From Roseateles_C aquae (lineage in GTDB: Bacteria; Pseudomonadota; Gammaproteobacteria; Burkholderiales; Burkholderiaceae_C): DNA of 64,000 nt. The notes under the pieces are model-generated. The model was not told the DNA's origin. It worked only from the letters and a program-made list of their open reading frames with translations, and did not search any database. Of the stretch, positions 42,367 to 50,735 are shown in pieces. The position numbers were made by a program, and so were the translations under genes. Numbering within the stretch: the stretch's first letter is position 1; each line of letters begins with the position of its first letter. The stretch is from assembly GCF_032337115.1 (NCBI RefSeq), contig NZ_JAVXZY010000014.1:1-64000 (forward strand), written 5' to 3'.

Positions 42367-43145
42367 GGCTGGCCCCAGTCCGCCGCGTTGACGCTCAGCT
42401 GCACCGCATCGGCAGCAAACACGGTGCGCCCGGCCTCGACCGGCCGGCCTTGCGCATCGACATTGAGATAGACCACCTCCAGCAGCGGCTGCGTCGGCGC
42501 GCGGGCCAGCGCATCGGCCTCATGCGCTTCGGGCAGCCTGGCGCTGACGACGCTGCGCTGGCGCGTGTAGTCGGCCACGCCCAGCGACTGCAGCGCGGCG
42601 GTGATGCTGCCCAGCCGGGCAAAGGCCTCGGCCATGCCGGCCAGCCTCGGCAACGGATAGGCGGCGGTGCTGACCCCGACCGGTCGGCCGCGCACCGAGG
42701 AGCGGGTGATCAGCAGCTCGATGCTGTCGCTGCGCGCCAGGCCCAGCTCGGCAGCCCAGGCGCCGGCGGGCTCGATGCGGCTGGCCAGCAGCTCGCGCTT
42801 GGCCTGCTCGCCGGCGGCGGCCAGGCTTTGCGTCAGCCGGGTGCGGCGCTGCAGCGCGTAGTCCAGCACCAACTCGCGCACATAGGTGCCGCTGCCCTGG
42901 CGGGCCTGCACAAAGCCCTGGCGGGCGAGCGCCTGCAAGGCCTGGCGCAGCGTGTGGCGGTTGACGCCGAAGCGTTCGGCCAGCTGCGCTTCGTTGGGCA
43001 GGCGCTGGCCCGGCGCCAGGCGGCCGGCACTGATGTCGGCGCCGAGCTCGTCGGCAATCAGCTGCCAGCGCGGTGCGGCGCTGCCAGTCGGGCTTGGGGA
43101 GGGGTGGGGATGTGCGGTCAAGAAACTGTCACCGTTGCTGGACAT
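42363..43145 (-). CDS. phnF: PhnF, GntR-family regulator of phosphonate metabolism
   Basis: The 260-aa protein has an N-terminal GntR winged helix (RLPNEAQLAERFGVNRHTLR, QGSGTYV) and a C-terminal UTRA ligand-binding domain (ELLITRSSVRGRPVGVS). This is the HutC/PhnF subfamily. It is divergent from phnG; the 37-bp gap holds the palindrome GTCATCTAGATGAC, a likely PhnF operator covering both promoters. Confidence 0.9.
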   Translation of the reverse strand: MSSNGDSFLTAHPHPSPSPTGSAAPRWQLIADELGADISAGRLAPGQRLPNEAQLAERFGVNRHTLRQALQALARQGFVQARQGSGTYVRELVLDYALQRRTRLTQSLAAAGEQAKRELLASRIEPAGAWAAELGLARSDSIELLITRSSVRGRPVGVSTAAYPLPRLAGMAEAFARLGSITAALQSLGVADYTRQRSVVSARLPEAHEADALARAPTQPLLEVVYLNVDAQGRPVEAGRTVFAADAVQLSVNAADWGQP

Positions 43146-43162
43146 ACTGGCGCCATCCTAAA

Positions 43163-43176
43163 GTCATCTAGATGAC
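43163..43176. promoter_or_regulatory. Probable PhnF operator
   Basis: Perfect 14-bp palindrome GTCATCTAGATGAC, centred between the phnF and phnG starts and only 6 bp before the phnG ATG. GntR regulators bind such short symmetric sites, so occupancy would block both genes. Confidence 0.65.
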
Positions 43177-43182
43177 ATCAGC

Positions 43183-43668
43183 ATGACCACTGCTTCAATG
43201 TCCCCGTCCAGCACAGCCAGCCAGGCCCGCCGCGACTGGCTGGCCGTGCTGGCCCAGGCGCCGCGCGAGGCGCTGCTGCGCGCGGCGGCGCCCTGGCGCG
43301 CCGGCCAGCCCTTCGAGCTCATGCGCGCTCCTGAGACCGGCCTGGCCATGCTGCGCGGCCGAGTCGCCGGTGCCGGCGAGCGCTTCAATGTGGGCGAGGC
43401 CACACTGACCCGCTGCGTCGTTCGCCTGCAGCGCGAAGGCTGCACCACGCTGGGCCTGGGCTACCGCCTGGGCCGCGATGCCGAACGGGTGCGCTGCATG
43501 GCCGAGATCGATGCGCTCTTGCAGCAGCCCAGCAGCCAGGCCGATCTGCTGGCCGCGCTGATCGAGCCGCTGCGCGAACAGATCGCCGCGGCGCGCGCCG
43601 CCGAGCAGGCGCGCAGTGCCAGCAGCCGGGTGCGCTTCTTCACACTGGCGCCGGAGACCACGACATGA
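43183..43668 (+). CDS. phnG: PhnG, C-P lyase core subunit
   Basis: The 161-aa PhnG contains WLAVLAQAPREALLRAA, GEATLTRCVVRLQREGCTTL, GLGYRLGRDAERVR and AEIDALLQ. PhnG is part of the PhnGHIJ core complex that attaches phosphonate to the ribose of ATP and cleaves the C-P bond. It is first gene of the forward operon; its stop overlaps the phnH start by 4 bp. ATG 43183 is used, and ATG 43198 is an alternative. Confidence 0.93.
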   Translation: MTTASMSPSSTASQARRDWLAVLAQAPREALLRAAAPWRAGQPFELMRAPETGLAMLRGRVAGAGERFNVGEATLTRCVVRLQREGCTTLGLGYRLGRDAERVRCMAEIDALLQQPSSQADLLAALIEPLREQIAAARAAEQARSASSRVRFFTLAPETTT

Positions 43669-44396
43669 ATGCCTTGCTGAAAATGCCGCCGCTGGCCGAG
43701 ACCGGCAACCTGGCCACCGCGGTGATGCTGGGCCTGCGCGAGCCGGTGCACGGCGCCCAGGCCTGCTTCCGGGCGCTGCTGACGGCGCTGTCCTACCCCG
43801 GCCGCCTGCAGACCCTGCCGCCCGATGTGCTGGCCGCCGAGCTGCAGCGGGGCTTGCGCGAGCAGGCCGCGCTGCTGGCACCGGCCAGCGCCGCCCTGCT
43901 GCTGACGCTGCTGGACCAGGACAGCACGCTGCAGCTGGCCGGCGCCCATGGGGCCGATGCCACACGCCGCGCCGCGCTGCTGCGCTGGCTGCGTTTTCAC
44001 ACCGGCGTGCGCGAAGCCGGCATCGATGCTGGCGGCGACTTTGTGCTTTGCGATGCGGCCGGCGCGCGCGCGCTGACGCTCAGCCAGCTGCCGCTGGGCA
44101 GCGATGAGGAGCCCCAGCAGGGCTGCACGCTGATCATCGAGGTCGAGGGTCTGCAGGCCGGGGCTGGCGCCGCGCTGCCTGGTGGCACCGGGGGTCAGGT
44201 CTTGCGCCTGCGTGGCCCCGGCATTGCCGGCGAGCAGTGTGTTCGCGTGCTGGGCCTGGACGCCGCCTTCTGGCAGCAGCGCATCGCCTTGCAGGCCGAG
44301 TTCCCGCGCGGGCTGGAGTTGGTGCTGGTCTGCGGCGAGCAGCTGCTGGCCCTGCCGCGCAGCAGCCGCATCGAATTGATGGTGACGGAGGGCTGA
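43665..44396 (+). CDS. phnH: PhnH, C-P lyase core subunit
   Basis: The 243-aa PhnH contains QACFRALLTALSYPGRLQTL near the start and LRLRGPGIAGEQ and FPRGLELVLVCGEQLLALPR in the C-terminal half. It forms part of the C-P lyase core with PhnG, PhnI and PhnJ in the cytoplasm. The start overlaps the phnG stop; phnI follows after 3 bp. Confidence 0.93.
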   Translation: MNALLKMPPLAETGNLATAVMLGLREPVHGAQACFRALLTALSYPGRLQTLPPDVLAAELQRGLREQAALLAPASAALLLTLLDQDSTLQLAGAHGADATRRAALLRWLRFHTGVREAGIDAGGDFVLCDAAGARALTLSQLPLGSDEEPQQGCTLIIEVEGLQAGAGAALPGGTGGQVLRLRGPGIAGEQCVRVLGLDAAFWQQRIALQAEFPRGLELVLVCGEQLLALPRSSRIELMVTEG

Positions 44397-44399
44397 GCC

Positions 44400-45509
44400 A
44401 TGTATATCGCAGTCAAAGGCGGCGAGCAGGCCATCGAGGCCTCGCGCGCGCTGCTGGCGGCCGCCCGCCGTGGTGACGAGGCGGTGGCCGAGCTGAGCGT
44501 CGAACAGCTGGCCGGCCAGCAGCGCTTGGCCGTCAGCCGGGTGATGGCCGAAGGCTCGCTCTACGACCCCGAGCTGGCCGCGCTGGCGCTCAAGCAGGCC
44601 CAGGGCGATGCGGTGGAGGCGGCCTTCCTGCTGCGCGCCTACCGCACCACGCTGCCGCGCCTGGCATTCAGCGAGCCGCTGGACACCGATGCGATGCGCC
44701 TGCAGCGCCGCGTCTCGGCCATCTTCAAGGACCTGCCCGGCGGCCAGCTGCTCGGCCCCAGCGTCGACTACACCCAGCGCCTGCTGGACTTTGCGCTGCT
44801 GACGCCGGGGGCGCCACTGCCCGCGCTGCCGCAAGCTGCCGAAGCCGCCCCCGAAGCTGAGTCTGGCAACGCGCTTGCCGCGCTGGCCGCCCAGGGCCTG
44901 ATCGAGCCGGCGGTGCCGCCGGCCGGCGATCCCGAGCCGCCGGACATCACCCGCGATCCGCCGCGCTACCCGCTCAACCGCGCCGGCCGCCTGCAGATGA
45001 TGGCCCGCGCCGACGAGGGCTGGCTGCTCGGCATGGGCTATTCCACCCAGCGTGGCTATGCCCACACCCATCCCTTTGGCGGCGAGATCCGGCTGGGCCA
45101 TGTCGTCGTCGAGCTGGTGCCCGATGAGCTGGACTTCGCGATCGAGGTCGGCGAGATCGAGCTGACCGAGTGCCAGATGATCAATCAGTTCGTCGGCAGC
45201 GCCAGCGCGCCGCCGCAGTTCACCCGCGGCTACGGCTTGGTGTTCGGCCATGGTGAGCGCAAGGCGATGGCGATGGCCCTGGTCGACCGCGTGCTGCGCG
45301 CCGACGAGTTCGGCGAGTTGAAGACCAGCCCGGCGCAGGACCAGGAGTTCGTGCTGCCGCAGGGCGATAGCGTCGAGGCCTCGGGCTTTGTCCAGCATCT
45401 GAAGCTGCCGCATTACGTGACCTTTGAATCCGAGCTGCAGCTGATCCGCACGCTACGTGAAGAGCAGGCCGCCCGCGCCGCGGGCGCGCCGCAGGAAAGC
45501 AGGCCATGA
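44400..45509 (+). CDS. phnI: PhnI, C-P lyase nucleosidase subunit
   Basis: The 369-aa PhnI contains MYIAVKGGEQAIEASR, AEGSLYDPELAALALKQAQG, AFLLRAYRTTLPRL and GYAHTHPFGGEIRLG. PhnI swaps adenine of ATP for phosphonate, with PhnG, PhnH and PhnL. Length is usual. Its stop overlaps the phnJ start (ATGA). Confidence 0.94.
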   Translation: MYIAVKGGEQAIEASRALLAAARRGDEAVAELSVEQLAGQQRLAVSRVMAEGSLYDPELAALALKQAQGDAVEAAFLLRAYRTTLPRLAFSEPLDTDAMRLQRRVSAIFKDLPGGQLLGPSVDYTQRLLDFALLTPGAPLPALPQAAEAAPEAESGNALAALAAQGLIEPAVPPAGDPEPPDITRDPPRYPLNRAGRLQMMARADEGWLLGMGYSTQRGYAHTHPFGGEIRLGHVVVELVPDELDFAIEVGEIELTECQMINQFVGSASAPPQFTRGYGLVFGHGERKAMAMALVDRVLRADEFGELKTSPAQDQEFVLPQGDSVEASGFVQHLKLPHYVTFESELQLIRTLREEQAARAAGAPQESRP

Positions 45510-46396
45510 GCACGACCGTTTCACACCCCGCCCACAGCGGCATCACCCCGGCCAGCGGCGAACGCCTGGCCGGCTACAACTTCGCCTACCTGGACGAGCG
45601 CAGCAAGCGCATGATCCGCCGCGCCATCCTGAAGGCGGTGGCCCTGCCCGGCCACCAGGTGCCGTTTGGCTCGCGCGAGATGCCGCTGGCCTATGGCTGG
45701 GGCACCGGCGGCATCCAGGTCACGGCGGCGCTGATCGGTGCCGACGATGTGTTGAAGGTGATCGACCAGGGCGCCGACGACACCACCAATGCCGTCAACA
45801 TCCGTCAGTTCTTCCGCCGCTGCACCGGTGTGGCCACGACCGAGCACACCGCGCTGGCCACGCTGATCCAGACCCGCCACCGCATCCCCGAGCGCGCGCT
45901 GAGCGAGGCGCAGGTGCTGGTCTACCAGGTGCCGCAGCCCGAGCCGCTGTACAAGCTGGAGCCGCGCCGCGCCGAGACGCTGAAGCTGCACGCGGCGCAG
46001 GAGTACGGCCTGGTCAATGTGCGCCTGTATGAGGACATCGCCCATTGGGGCCGCATCGAGGCCAGCTACGACCACCCGGTGCGCGTCAACGGCCACTATG
46101 TGATGTCGCCCTCGCCCATCCCCAGTTTCGATAACCCCAAGATGCACCAGATGGCCGCGCTGCAGCTGTTCGGCGCCGGCCGCGAGAAGCGCATCTACGC
46201 GATTCCGCCCTACACCGATGTGCAGAGCCTGGACTTCGAAGACCACCCCTTCCAGGTGCCCGCCCAGCCGCAGGCCTGCGCGATCTGCGGCTGCACCACG
46301 AGCTTTCTGGATGAGCTGCCGCAGCCCGCGGGCCCGAGCGTCTACGCCTGTTCCGACAGCGACTGGTGCCGCGAACAGCTGGAGGCCCGCGCATGA
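45506..46396 (+). CDS. phnJ: PhnJ, C-P bond-cleaving radical enzyme
   Basis: The 296-aa PhnJ contains YNFAYLDERSKRMIRRAILK, GWGTGGIQ and GADDTTNAVNIRQFF. The Fe-S/catalytic cysteines are in ACAICGCTTSFLDELP and YACSDSDWC near the C-terminus. PhnJ uses SAM and a 4Fe-4S cluster to break the C-P bond, releasing an alkane. All four cysteines are present, so an active enzyme is likely. The stop overlaps phnK. Confidence 0.95.
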   Translation: MSTTVSHPAHSGITPASGERLAGYNFAYLDERSKRMIRRAILKAVALPGHQVPFGSREMPLAYGWGTGGIQVTAALIGADDVLKVIDQGADDTTNAVNIRQFFRRCTGVATTEHTALATLIQTRHRIPERALSEAQVLVYQVPQPEPLYKLEPRRAETLKLHAAQEYGLVNVRLYEDIAHWGRIEASYDHPVRVNGHYVMSPSPIPSFDNPKMHQMAALQLFGAGREKRIYAIPPYTDVQSLDFEDHPFQVPAQPQACAICGCTTSFLDELPQPAGPSVYACSDSDWCREQLEARA

Positions 46397-47205
46397 ACGC
46401 GATCCCGTCCTTTTTCGCGCCGCCCGTTCCGCTGCTCAAGGTGAGCGGCCTGTCGCACCGTTTCGAGGGCGCCAGCGATGGCCGCTATGCGCTGCGCGAG
46501 GCCAGCTTCGAGCTGTACCCCGGTGAGGTGCTGGCCATCGTCGGCGAGTCTGGCTCGGGCAAGAGCACGCTCTTGAACTGCCTGGCCGGCCGCCTGATGC
46601 CCAGCGCCGGCGAGCTGCTCTATCTGGACGCCGAGCAGCGCTGGCGCGATGTGCTCGCCTTGAGCGAGCGCGAACGCCGCGTGCTGGCGCGCACCGAGTG
46701 GGGCTTTGTCGAGCAGCACGCGGCCGAGGGCCTGCGCATGGACGTCAGCGCCGGCGCCAATATCGTCGAGCGCCTGATGGGCCAGGGCCAGCGCCATTAC
46801 GGCCAGCTGCGCGAAACGGCACTGCAATGGATGCGCCGCGTCGAGCTCGATGCCAGCCGCGCCGACGACGCGCCGCGCGCCTTCTCCGGCGGCATGCGCC
46901 AGCGCCTGCAGATCGCCCGCAATCTGGTCACCCATCCGCGCCTGGTGCTGATGGATGAACCGACCTCGGGCCTGGACGTGTCGGTGCAGGCGCGGCTGCT
47001 GGACCTGATCCGCCTGCTCAGCAGCCGGCTGCAGCTCTCGGCCATCATCGTCACCCACGATCTCGGTGTGGCGCGGCTGCTGGCCCAGCGCACCCTGGTG
47101 ATGCGCGAGGGCCGCATCGTCGAGCATGGCCTGACCGACCGCGTGCTGGACGATCCCCAGCATCCCTACACCCAGTTGCTCGTCTCCTCCATGGTGGCCC
47201 CATGA
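46393..47205 (+). CDS. phnK: PhnK, ABC-type ATPase of C-P lyase
   Basis: The 270-aa ATPase has Walker A GESGSGKST, signature FSGGMRQRLQIAR and Walker B LVLMDEPTSGLDVS. PhnK docks on the C-P lyase core rather than on a membrane transporter. ATG 46393 overlaps the phnJ stop. Its own stop overlaps the phnL start. Confidence 0.93.
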   Translation: MNAIPSFFAPPVPLLKVSGLSHRFEGASDGRYALREASFELYPGEVLAIVGESGSGKSTLLNCLAGRLMPSAGELLYLDAEQRWRDVLALSERERRVLARTEWGFVEQHAAEGLRMDVSAGANIVERLMGQGQRHYGQLRETALQWMRRVELDASRADDAPRAFSGGMRQRLQIARNLVTHPRLVLMDEPTSGLDVSVQARLLDLIRLLSSRLQLSAIIVTHDLGVARLLAQRTLVMREGRIVEHGLTDRVLDDPQHPYTQLLVSSMVAP

Positions 47206-47978
47206 ATATGGCAAGACCTGACCCCCAACAGCCGCTGGCCGGCGAGCCGGTGCTGCGCCTGCGCGGCCTGAGCAAGCATTTCACGCTGCATCTGCGCGGC
47301 GGTGTGGCGCTGCCGGTGCTCAGCGACTTCTCGCTCGACGTGCATGCCGGCGAATGCGTGGCCCTGGTCGGCCCCTCGGGCCGCGGCAAGAGCACGCTGA
47401 TGAAATGCCTGTACGGCAATTACGCGCTCGATGCCGGCGAGGCCTGGTTCGCGTCCAGCGCCGGCGCTATCGATCTGGCCCAGGCCACGCCGCAGCAGCT
47501 GCTGGCGCTGCGCCGCAGCGAGATCGCCTATGTCAGCCAGTTCCTGCGTGCGGTGCCGCGGGTGCCGGCGCTGGACGTGGTGGCCGAGCGCGCGCTGGCC
47601 GCCCGTGCCACGACACCCGCCCTCAACGATCTGGACCAGCCCGACCCCGGCGAGGCCGCAGCCCGCGAACGCGCCGCCGCCCTGCTGGCGCGGTTGAACC
47701 TGCCGCGCTCGCTGTGGCAGCTGCCGCCGGCCACCTTCTCCGGCGGCGAGCAGCAGCGCGTCAATATCGCCCGCGGCTTCATCACCCCGGCGCGCCTGCT
47801 GCTGCTTGACGAACCGACCGCCTCGCTGGACGCCGCCAACCGCCGCGTCGTCGTGCAGCTGATCCAGGAAGCCAAGGCGGCCGGCAGCGCCATCGTCGGC
47901 ATCTTCCACGACGAGGAAGTGCGCGATGCCGTGGCCGACCGCAAGATTGAAATGGAACCCTTGAAGGAGCCAGCGTGA
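47202..47978 (+). CDS. phnL: PhnL, ABC-type ATPase of C-P lyase
   Basis: The 258-aa ATPase has Walker A GPSGRGKST (Arg in a position that is usually Ala), signature FSGGEQQRVNIARGF and Walker B LLLLDEPTASLD. It assists the PhnI reaction and core assembly. It is coupled to phnK and phnM by 4-bp overlaps (ATGA and GTGA). Confidence 0.93.
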   Translation: MNMARPDPQQPLAGEPVLRLRGLSKHFTLHLRGGVALPVLSDFSLDVHAGECVALVGPSGRGKSTLMKCLYGNYALDAGEAWFASSAGAIDLAQATPQQLLALRRSEIAYVSQFLRAVPRVPALDVVAERALAARATTPALNDLDQPDPGEAAARERAAALLARLNLPRSLWQLPPATFSGGEQQRVNIARGFITPARLLLLDEPTASLDAANRRVVVQLIQEAKAAGSAIVGIFHDEEVRDAVADRKIEMEPLKEPA

Positions 47979-49153
47979 GTCCGCTGAATTCCACCTTTGC
48001 CGGCGCTGACGCCGACGAGCTGCTGCTCAGCAACGCCCGCGTGGTGCTGGCCGACCGCGTGCTGGAAAACGCCAGCGTGCTGTGCCGCGGCGGCCGCATC
48101 GTCGATGTCTCGGCCGGCGCCAGCACGGCGCCTGGTGCGATCGATCTGCAAGGCGACTGGCTGCTGCCCGGCCTGGTCGAGATGCATACCGACAATCTGG
48201 AGCGGCATGTGCAGCCGCGGCCCAAGACCAGCTTTCCGATGAGCGCTGCCGTGTTGGCGCACGATGCCGAGGTGGCTGCCGCCGGCATCAGCACCGTGTT
48301 CGATGCCATCGGCGTCGGCGATCCCTATGGCGACGGCTTCCGCGCCCGCGACCAAAGCGAGCTGCTCAACGTGCTCGATCGCATGGACGCCGCCGGCGTG
48401 CTGCGCGCCGATCACCTGATCCATGTGCGCTGCGAGCTGCCGGCCGAGAACGCGCAGGCGCTGTTCCAGCCCTTTGCCGGCCATGCCCGGCTGGCGCTGA
48501 TCTCCTTGATGGATCACACGCCGGGCCAGCGCCAGTGGACCGATATCGAGCAGGCCCGCACCTACTACACCGGCAAGAAGGGCTGGAGCCACGCCACCTT
48601 TGACGAAGAGGTGCGCATCGCGCCCGAACGTCAGGCGCGCCACGCGCGGCCCAACGAGGCCTGGTTCGCCACCTTTGCCCGCGAGCACCGCATCGTGCTG
48701 GCCAGCCATGACGACACCACGCCGGCCCACGCCGAGCACGCCCAGGCGCTGGGCGCCGCGATGAGCGAGTTCCCGACCACGCTGGCCGCCGCCCGCCGCG
48801 CCCGCGAGCTGGGCCTGGCCACGGTGGCCGGTGCGCCGAATGTCGTGCGTGGCGGCTCGCACTCGGGCAATGTGGCGGCGCTGGATCTGGCCCGCGAGGG
48901 CCTGCTCGATGTGCTGTCCAGCGACTATGTGCCGGCCAGCCTGCTGCTGGCCGCCTGGACGCTGATGCGCGACGCCGGCTACTCGCCGGCCGAGGCGCTG
49001 GCGGTGGTCAGCCTGAACCCGGCGCGGGCCTGCGGCCTGGCCGATCGGGGTCAGATCTTGCCTGGCTTGCGTGCCGATCTGGTGCGCGTCCGCGAAGTGG
49101 CCGGCCAGCCGGTCGTGCGCCAGCTGTGGCGCCAGCAGCAGCGGGTGCTCTGA
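47975..49153 (+). CDS. phnM: PhnM, triphosphate diphosphatase of C-P lyase pathway
   Basis: The 392-aa amidohydrolase-fold enzyme cleaves diphosphate from the ribosyl-triphosphate phosphonate. It has LPGLVEMHTDNLERH (metal His), ISLMDHTPGQRQW, LASHDDTTPAH and GAPNVVRGGSHSGN. The start is GTG at 47975, which overlaps the phnL stop (GTGA). It is last gene of the tight operon; the 103-bp repeat array follows. Confidence 0.94.
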   Translation: MSPLNSTFAGADADELLLSNARVVLADRVLENASVLCRGGRIVDVSAGASTAPGAIDLQGDWLLPGLVEMHTDNLERHVQPRPKTSFPMSAAVLAHDAEVAAAGISTVFDAIGVGDPYGDGFRARDQSELLNVLDRMDAAGVLRADHLIHVRCELPAENAQALFQPFAGHARLALISLMDHTPGQRQWTDIEQARTYYTGKKGWSHATFDEEVRIAPERQARHARPNEAWFATFAREHRIVLASHDDTTPAHAEHAQALGAAMSEFPTTLAAARRARELGLATVAGAPNVVRGGSHSGNVAALDLAREGLLDVLSSDYVPASLLLAAWTLMRDAGYSPAEALAVVSLNPARACGLADRGQILPGLRADLVRVREVAGQPVVRQLWRQQQRVL

Positions 49154-49165
49154 GCGGGCAAGGAG

Positions 49166-49680
49166 AACCGACCACAGAGACACGGAGACACAGAGGAATA
49201 CGAAGGCCTTGAGTTCTCTTTGCTTTCTCCGTGGCGCTGTGACTCTGTGGTGTGCTGCAAGACTGGTCAACCGACCACTGACACACGGAGACACTGAGGA
49301 ATGCGGAGGCCTTGGGTTCTCTGTGCTTTCTCCGCGTCTATGTGACTCTGTGGTGTGTTACAGGACTGTTGAACCGACCACAGAGACACGGAGACACAGA
49401 GAAATTCAGAGGCATCGGGTTCTCTGTGCTTTCTCCGTGGCGCTGTGACTCTGTGGTGTGCTGCAGGACTGGTCAACCGACCACAGAGACACGGAGACAC
49501 AGAGGAATACGAAGGCCTTGAGTTCTCTGTGCTTTCTCCGCGTCTATGTGACTCTGTGGTGTGTTGCAGGACTGTTGAACCGACCACAGAGACACGGAGA
49601 CACAGAGAAATTCAGAGGCATCGGGTTCTCTGTGCTTTCTCCGTGGCTCCGTGTCTCTGTGGTTTGTTCGGGTTTGAAAG
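49166..49680. repeat. Five tandem 103-bp palindromic repeats
   Basis: Units start AACCGACCAC at 49166, 49269, 49372, 49475 and 49578, exactly 103 bp apart. Each has arms ACCACAGAGACACGGAGACA and CTCCGTGG...GACTCTGTGGT, so each unit can fold as one long hairpin. Two unit types alternate in their centre (GAATACGAAGGCC and AAATTCAGAGGCA). Single copies or halves are at 19484 and 59534. No gene is supported in the array; it separates phnM from the ptxD-like gene. Confidence 0.9.
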
Positions 49681-49691
49681 GAGCGATGGGA

Positions 49692-50666
49692 ATGAAAAGA
49701 GCGCATGTGTTGGTCAGTCAGCCGGTGTTCCCGGCCGTCGCCGAACGGCTGGCTGAGCGGGCCACGCTGGACATCAACCCCGGCCCCGAACCCTGGTCGG
49801 CGGCCGAGTTCGCCGAGCGCTTGCAAAAGGCCGACGCGATGATGGGCTTCATGACCGACCGCATCGACGCCGCCACGCTGGCCGGCGCGCCGCGGCTGCG
49901 CATGATTGCCTGCGCCCTGAAGGGCTACGACAGCTACGACCTCGCCGCCTGCCGCGCCGCCGGCGTGCGCGTCTCTATCGTGCCGGACCTGCTCACCGCG
50001 CCGACCGCCGAGCTGGCCGTCGGCCTGGCGATTGCGCTGGCCCGCCATCTGCGCGCCGGCGACGAACGGGTGCGCAGCGGCGCCTTCCAGGGCTGGCGGC
50101 CCACGCTTTACGGCCGCGGCCTCGACGGCGCCTGTGTCGCCATCCTCGGCGTCGGTGCGGTCGGCCGGGCGATCGCCCAGCGCCTCGGTGGCTTTGGCTG
50201 CCGGCTGCTCGGTGTTGACAGCGCCGTTGCCGCCGACTGGCCGGCCGCCGTGCAGCGCTGCAGCCTGGACGAAGCGCTGGCCCAGGCCGATTACGTCTTC
50301 GTCGCCCTGCCGCTGAACCCGGCCACGCTGGGCCTGATCGATCAGCGCCGTATCACCCAGGCAAGACCTGGCACCCTGTGGATCAATATCGGCCGCGGCT
50401 CGGTGGTCGACGAAGCGGCGATGGCCGCCGCGCTGGCGAACGGTCAGGCCGGCGGCTACGCGGCCGATGTCTTTGCCTTCGAGGACTGGTCGCTGCCCGA
50501 GCGTCCGAACGCCGTGCCCGAGGCGCTGCGCCGCCAGCCCAACACCGTGTTCTGCCCGCACCTCGGATCGGCCGTGCGCGAGGTGCGGCTGGCGATCGAG
50601 CAGCGTGCCGCTGACAACCTGCTGGCCTTCCTGGCCGGCGAGGATTTGCCTGACGGGGTGGCCTGA
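49692..50666 (+). CDS. ptxD: PtxD-like phosphite (phosphonate) dehydrogenase
   Basis: The 324-aa D-2-hydroxyacid-dehydrogenase family enzyme matches the recalled PtxD sequence in MMGFMTDRIDAATL, CALKGYDSYDLAAC, VPDLLTAPTAELAVGLAIAL and VRSGAFQGWRP. It has the NAD motif GVGAVGRAIA, catalytic Arg in NIGRGSVVDE, Glu in DVFAFEDW and His in CPHLGSAVRE. PtxD oxidises phosphite to phosphate with NAD. ATG 49692 is chosen over 49686 because GAAAGGAG (49676-49683) is correctly spaced for it. It lies downstream of the C-P lyase operon. Confidence 0.87.
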   Translation: MKRAHVLVSQPVFPAVAERLAERATLDINPGPEPWSAAEFAERLQKADAMMGFMTDRIDAATLAGAPRLRMIACALKGYDSYDLAACRAAGVRVSIVPDLLTAPTAELAVGLAIALARHLRAGDERVRSGAFQGWRPTLYGRGLDGACVAILGVGAVGRAIAQRLGGFGCRLLGVDSAVAADWPAAVQRCSLDEALAQADYVFVALPLNPATLGLIDQRRITQARPGTLWINIGRGSVVDEAAMAAALANGQAGGYAADVFAFEDWSLPERPNAVPEALRRQPNTVFCPHLGSAVREVRLAIEQRAADNLLAFLAGEDLPDGVA

Positions 50667-50735
50667 AGTCGGGGCAGCGGCCCAGCGCTGTGTGAATGCC
50701 GTGCCGGTAGCGGCCAGCTGCTATCGTTCGCGCCC

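Noticed and set aside
49166..49680. CRISPR array
   Set aside because: The units are contiguous 103-bp palindromes without unique spacers and there are no cas genes.
49458..49691. N-terminal extension of the ptxD-like protein through the repeats
   Set aside because: The frame is a by-product of the repeats; the PtxD domain starts at 49692 with a correctly placed ribosome-binding site.
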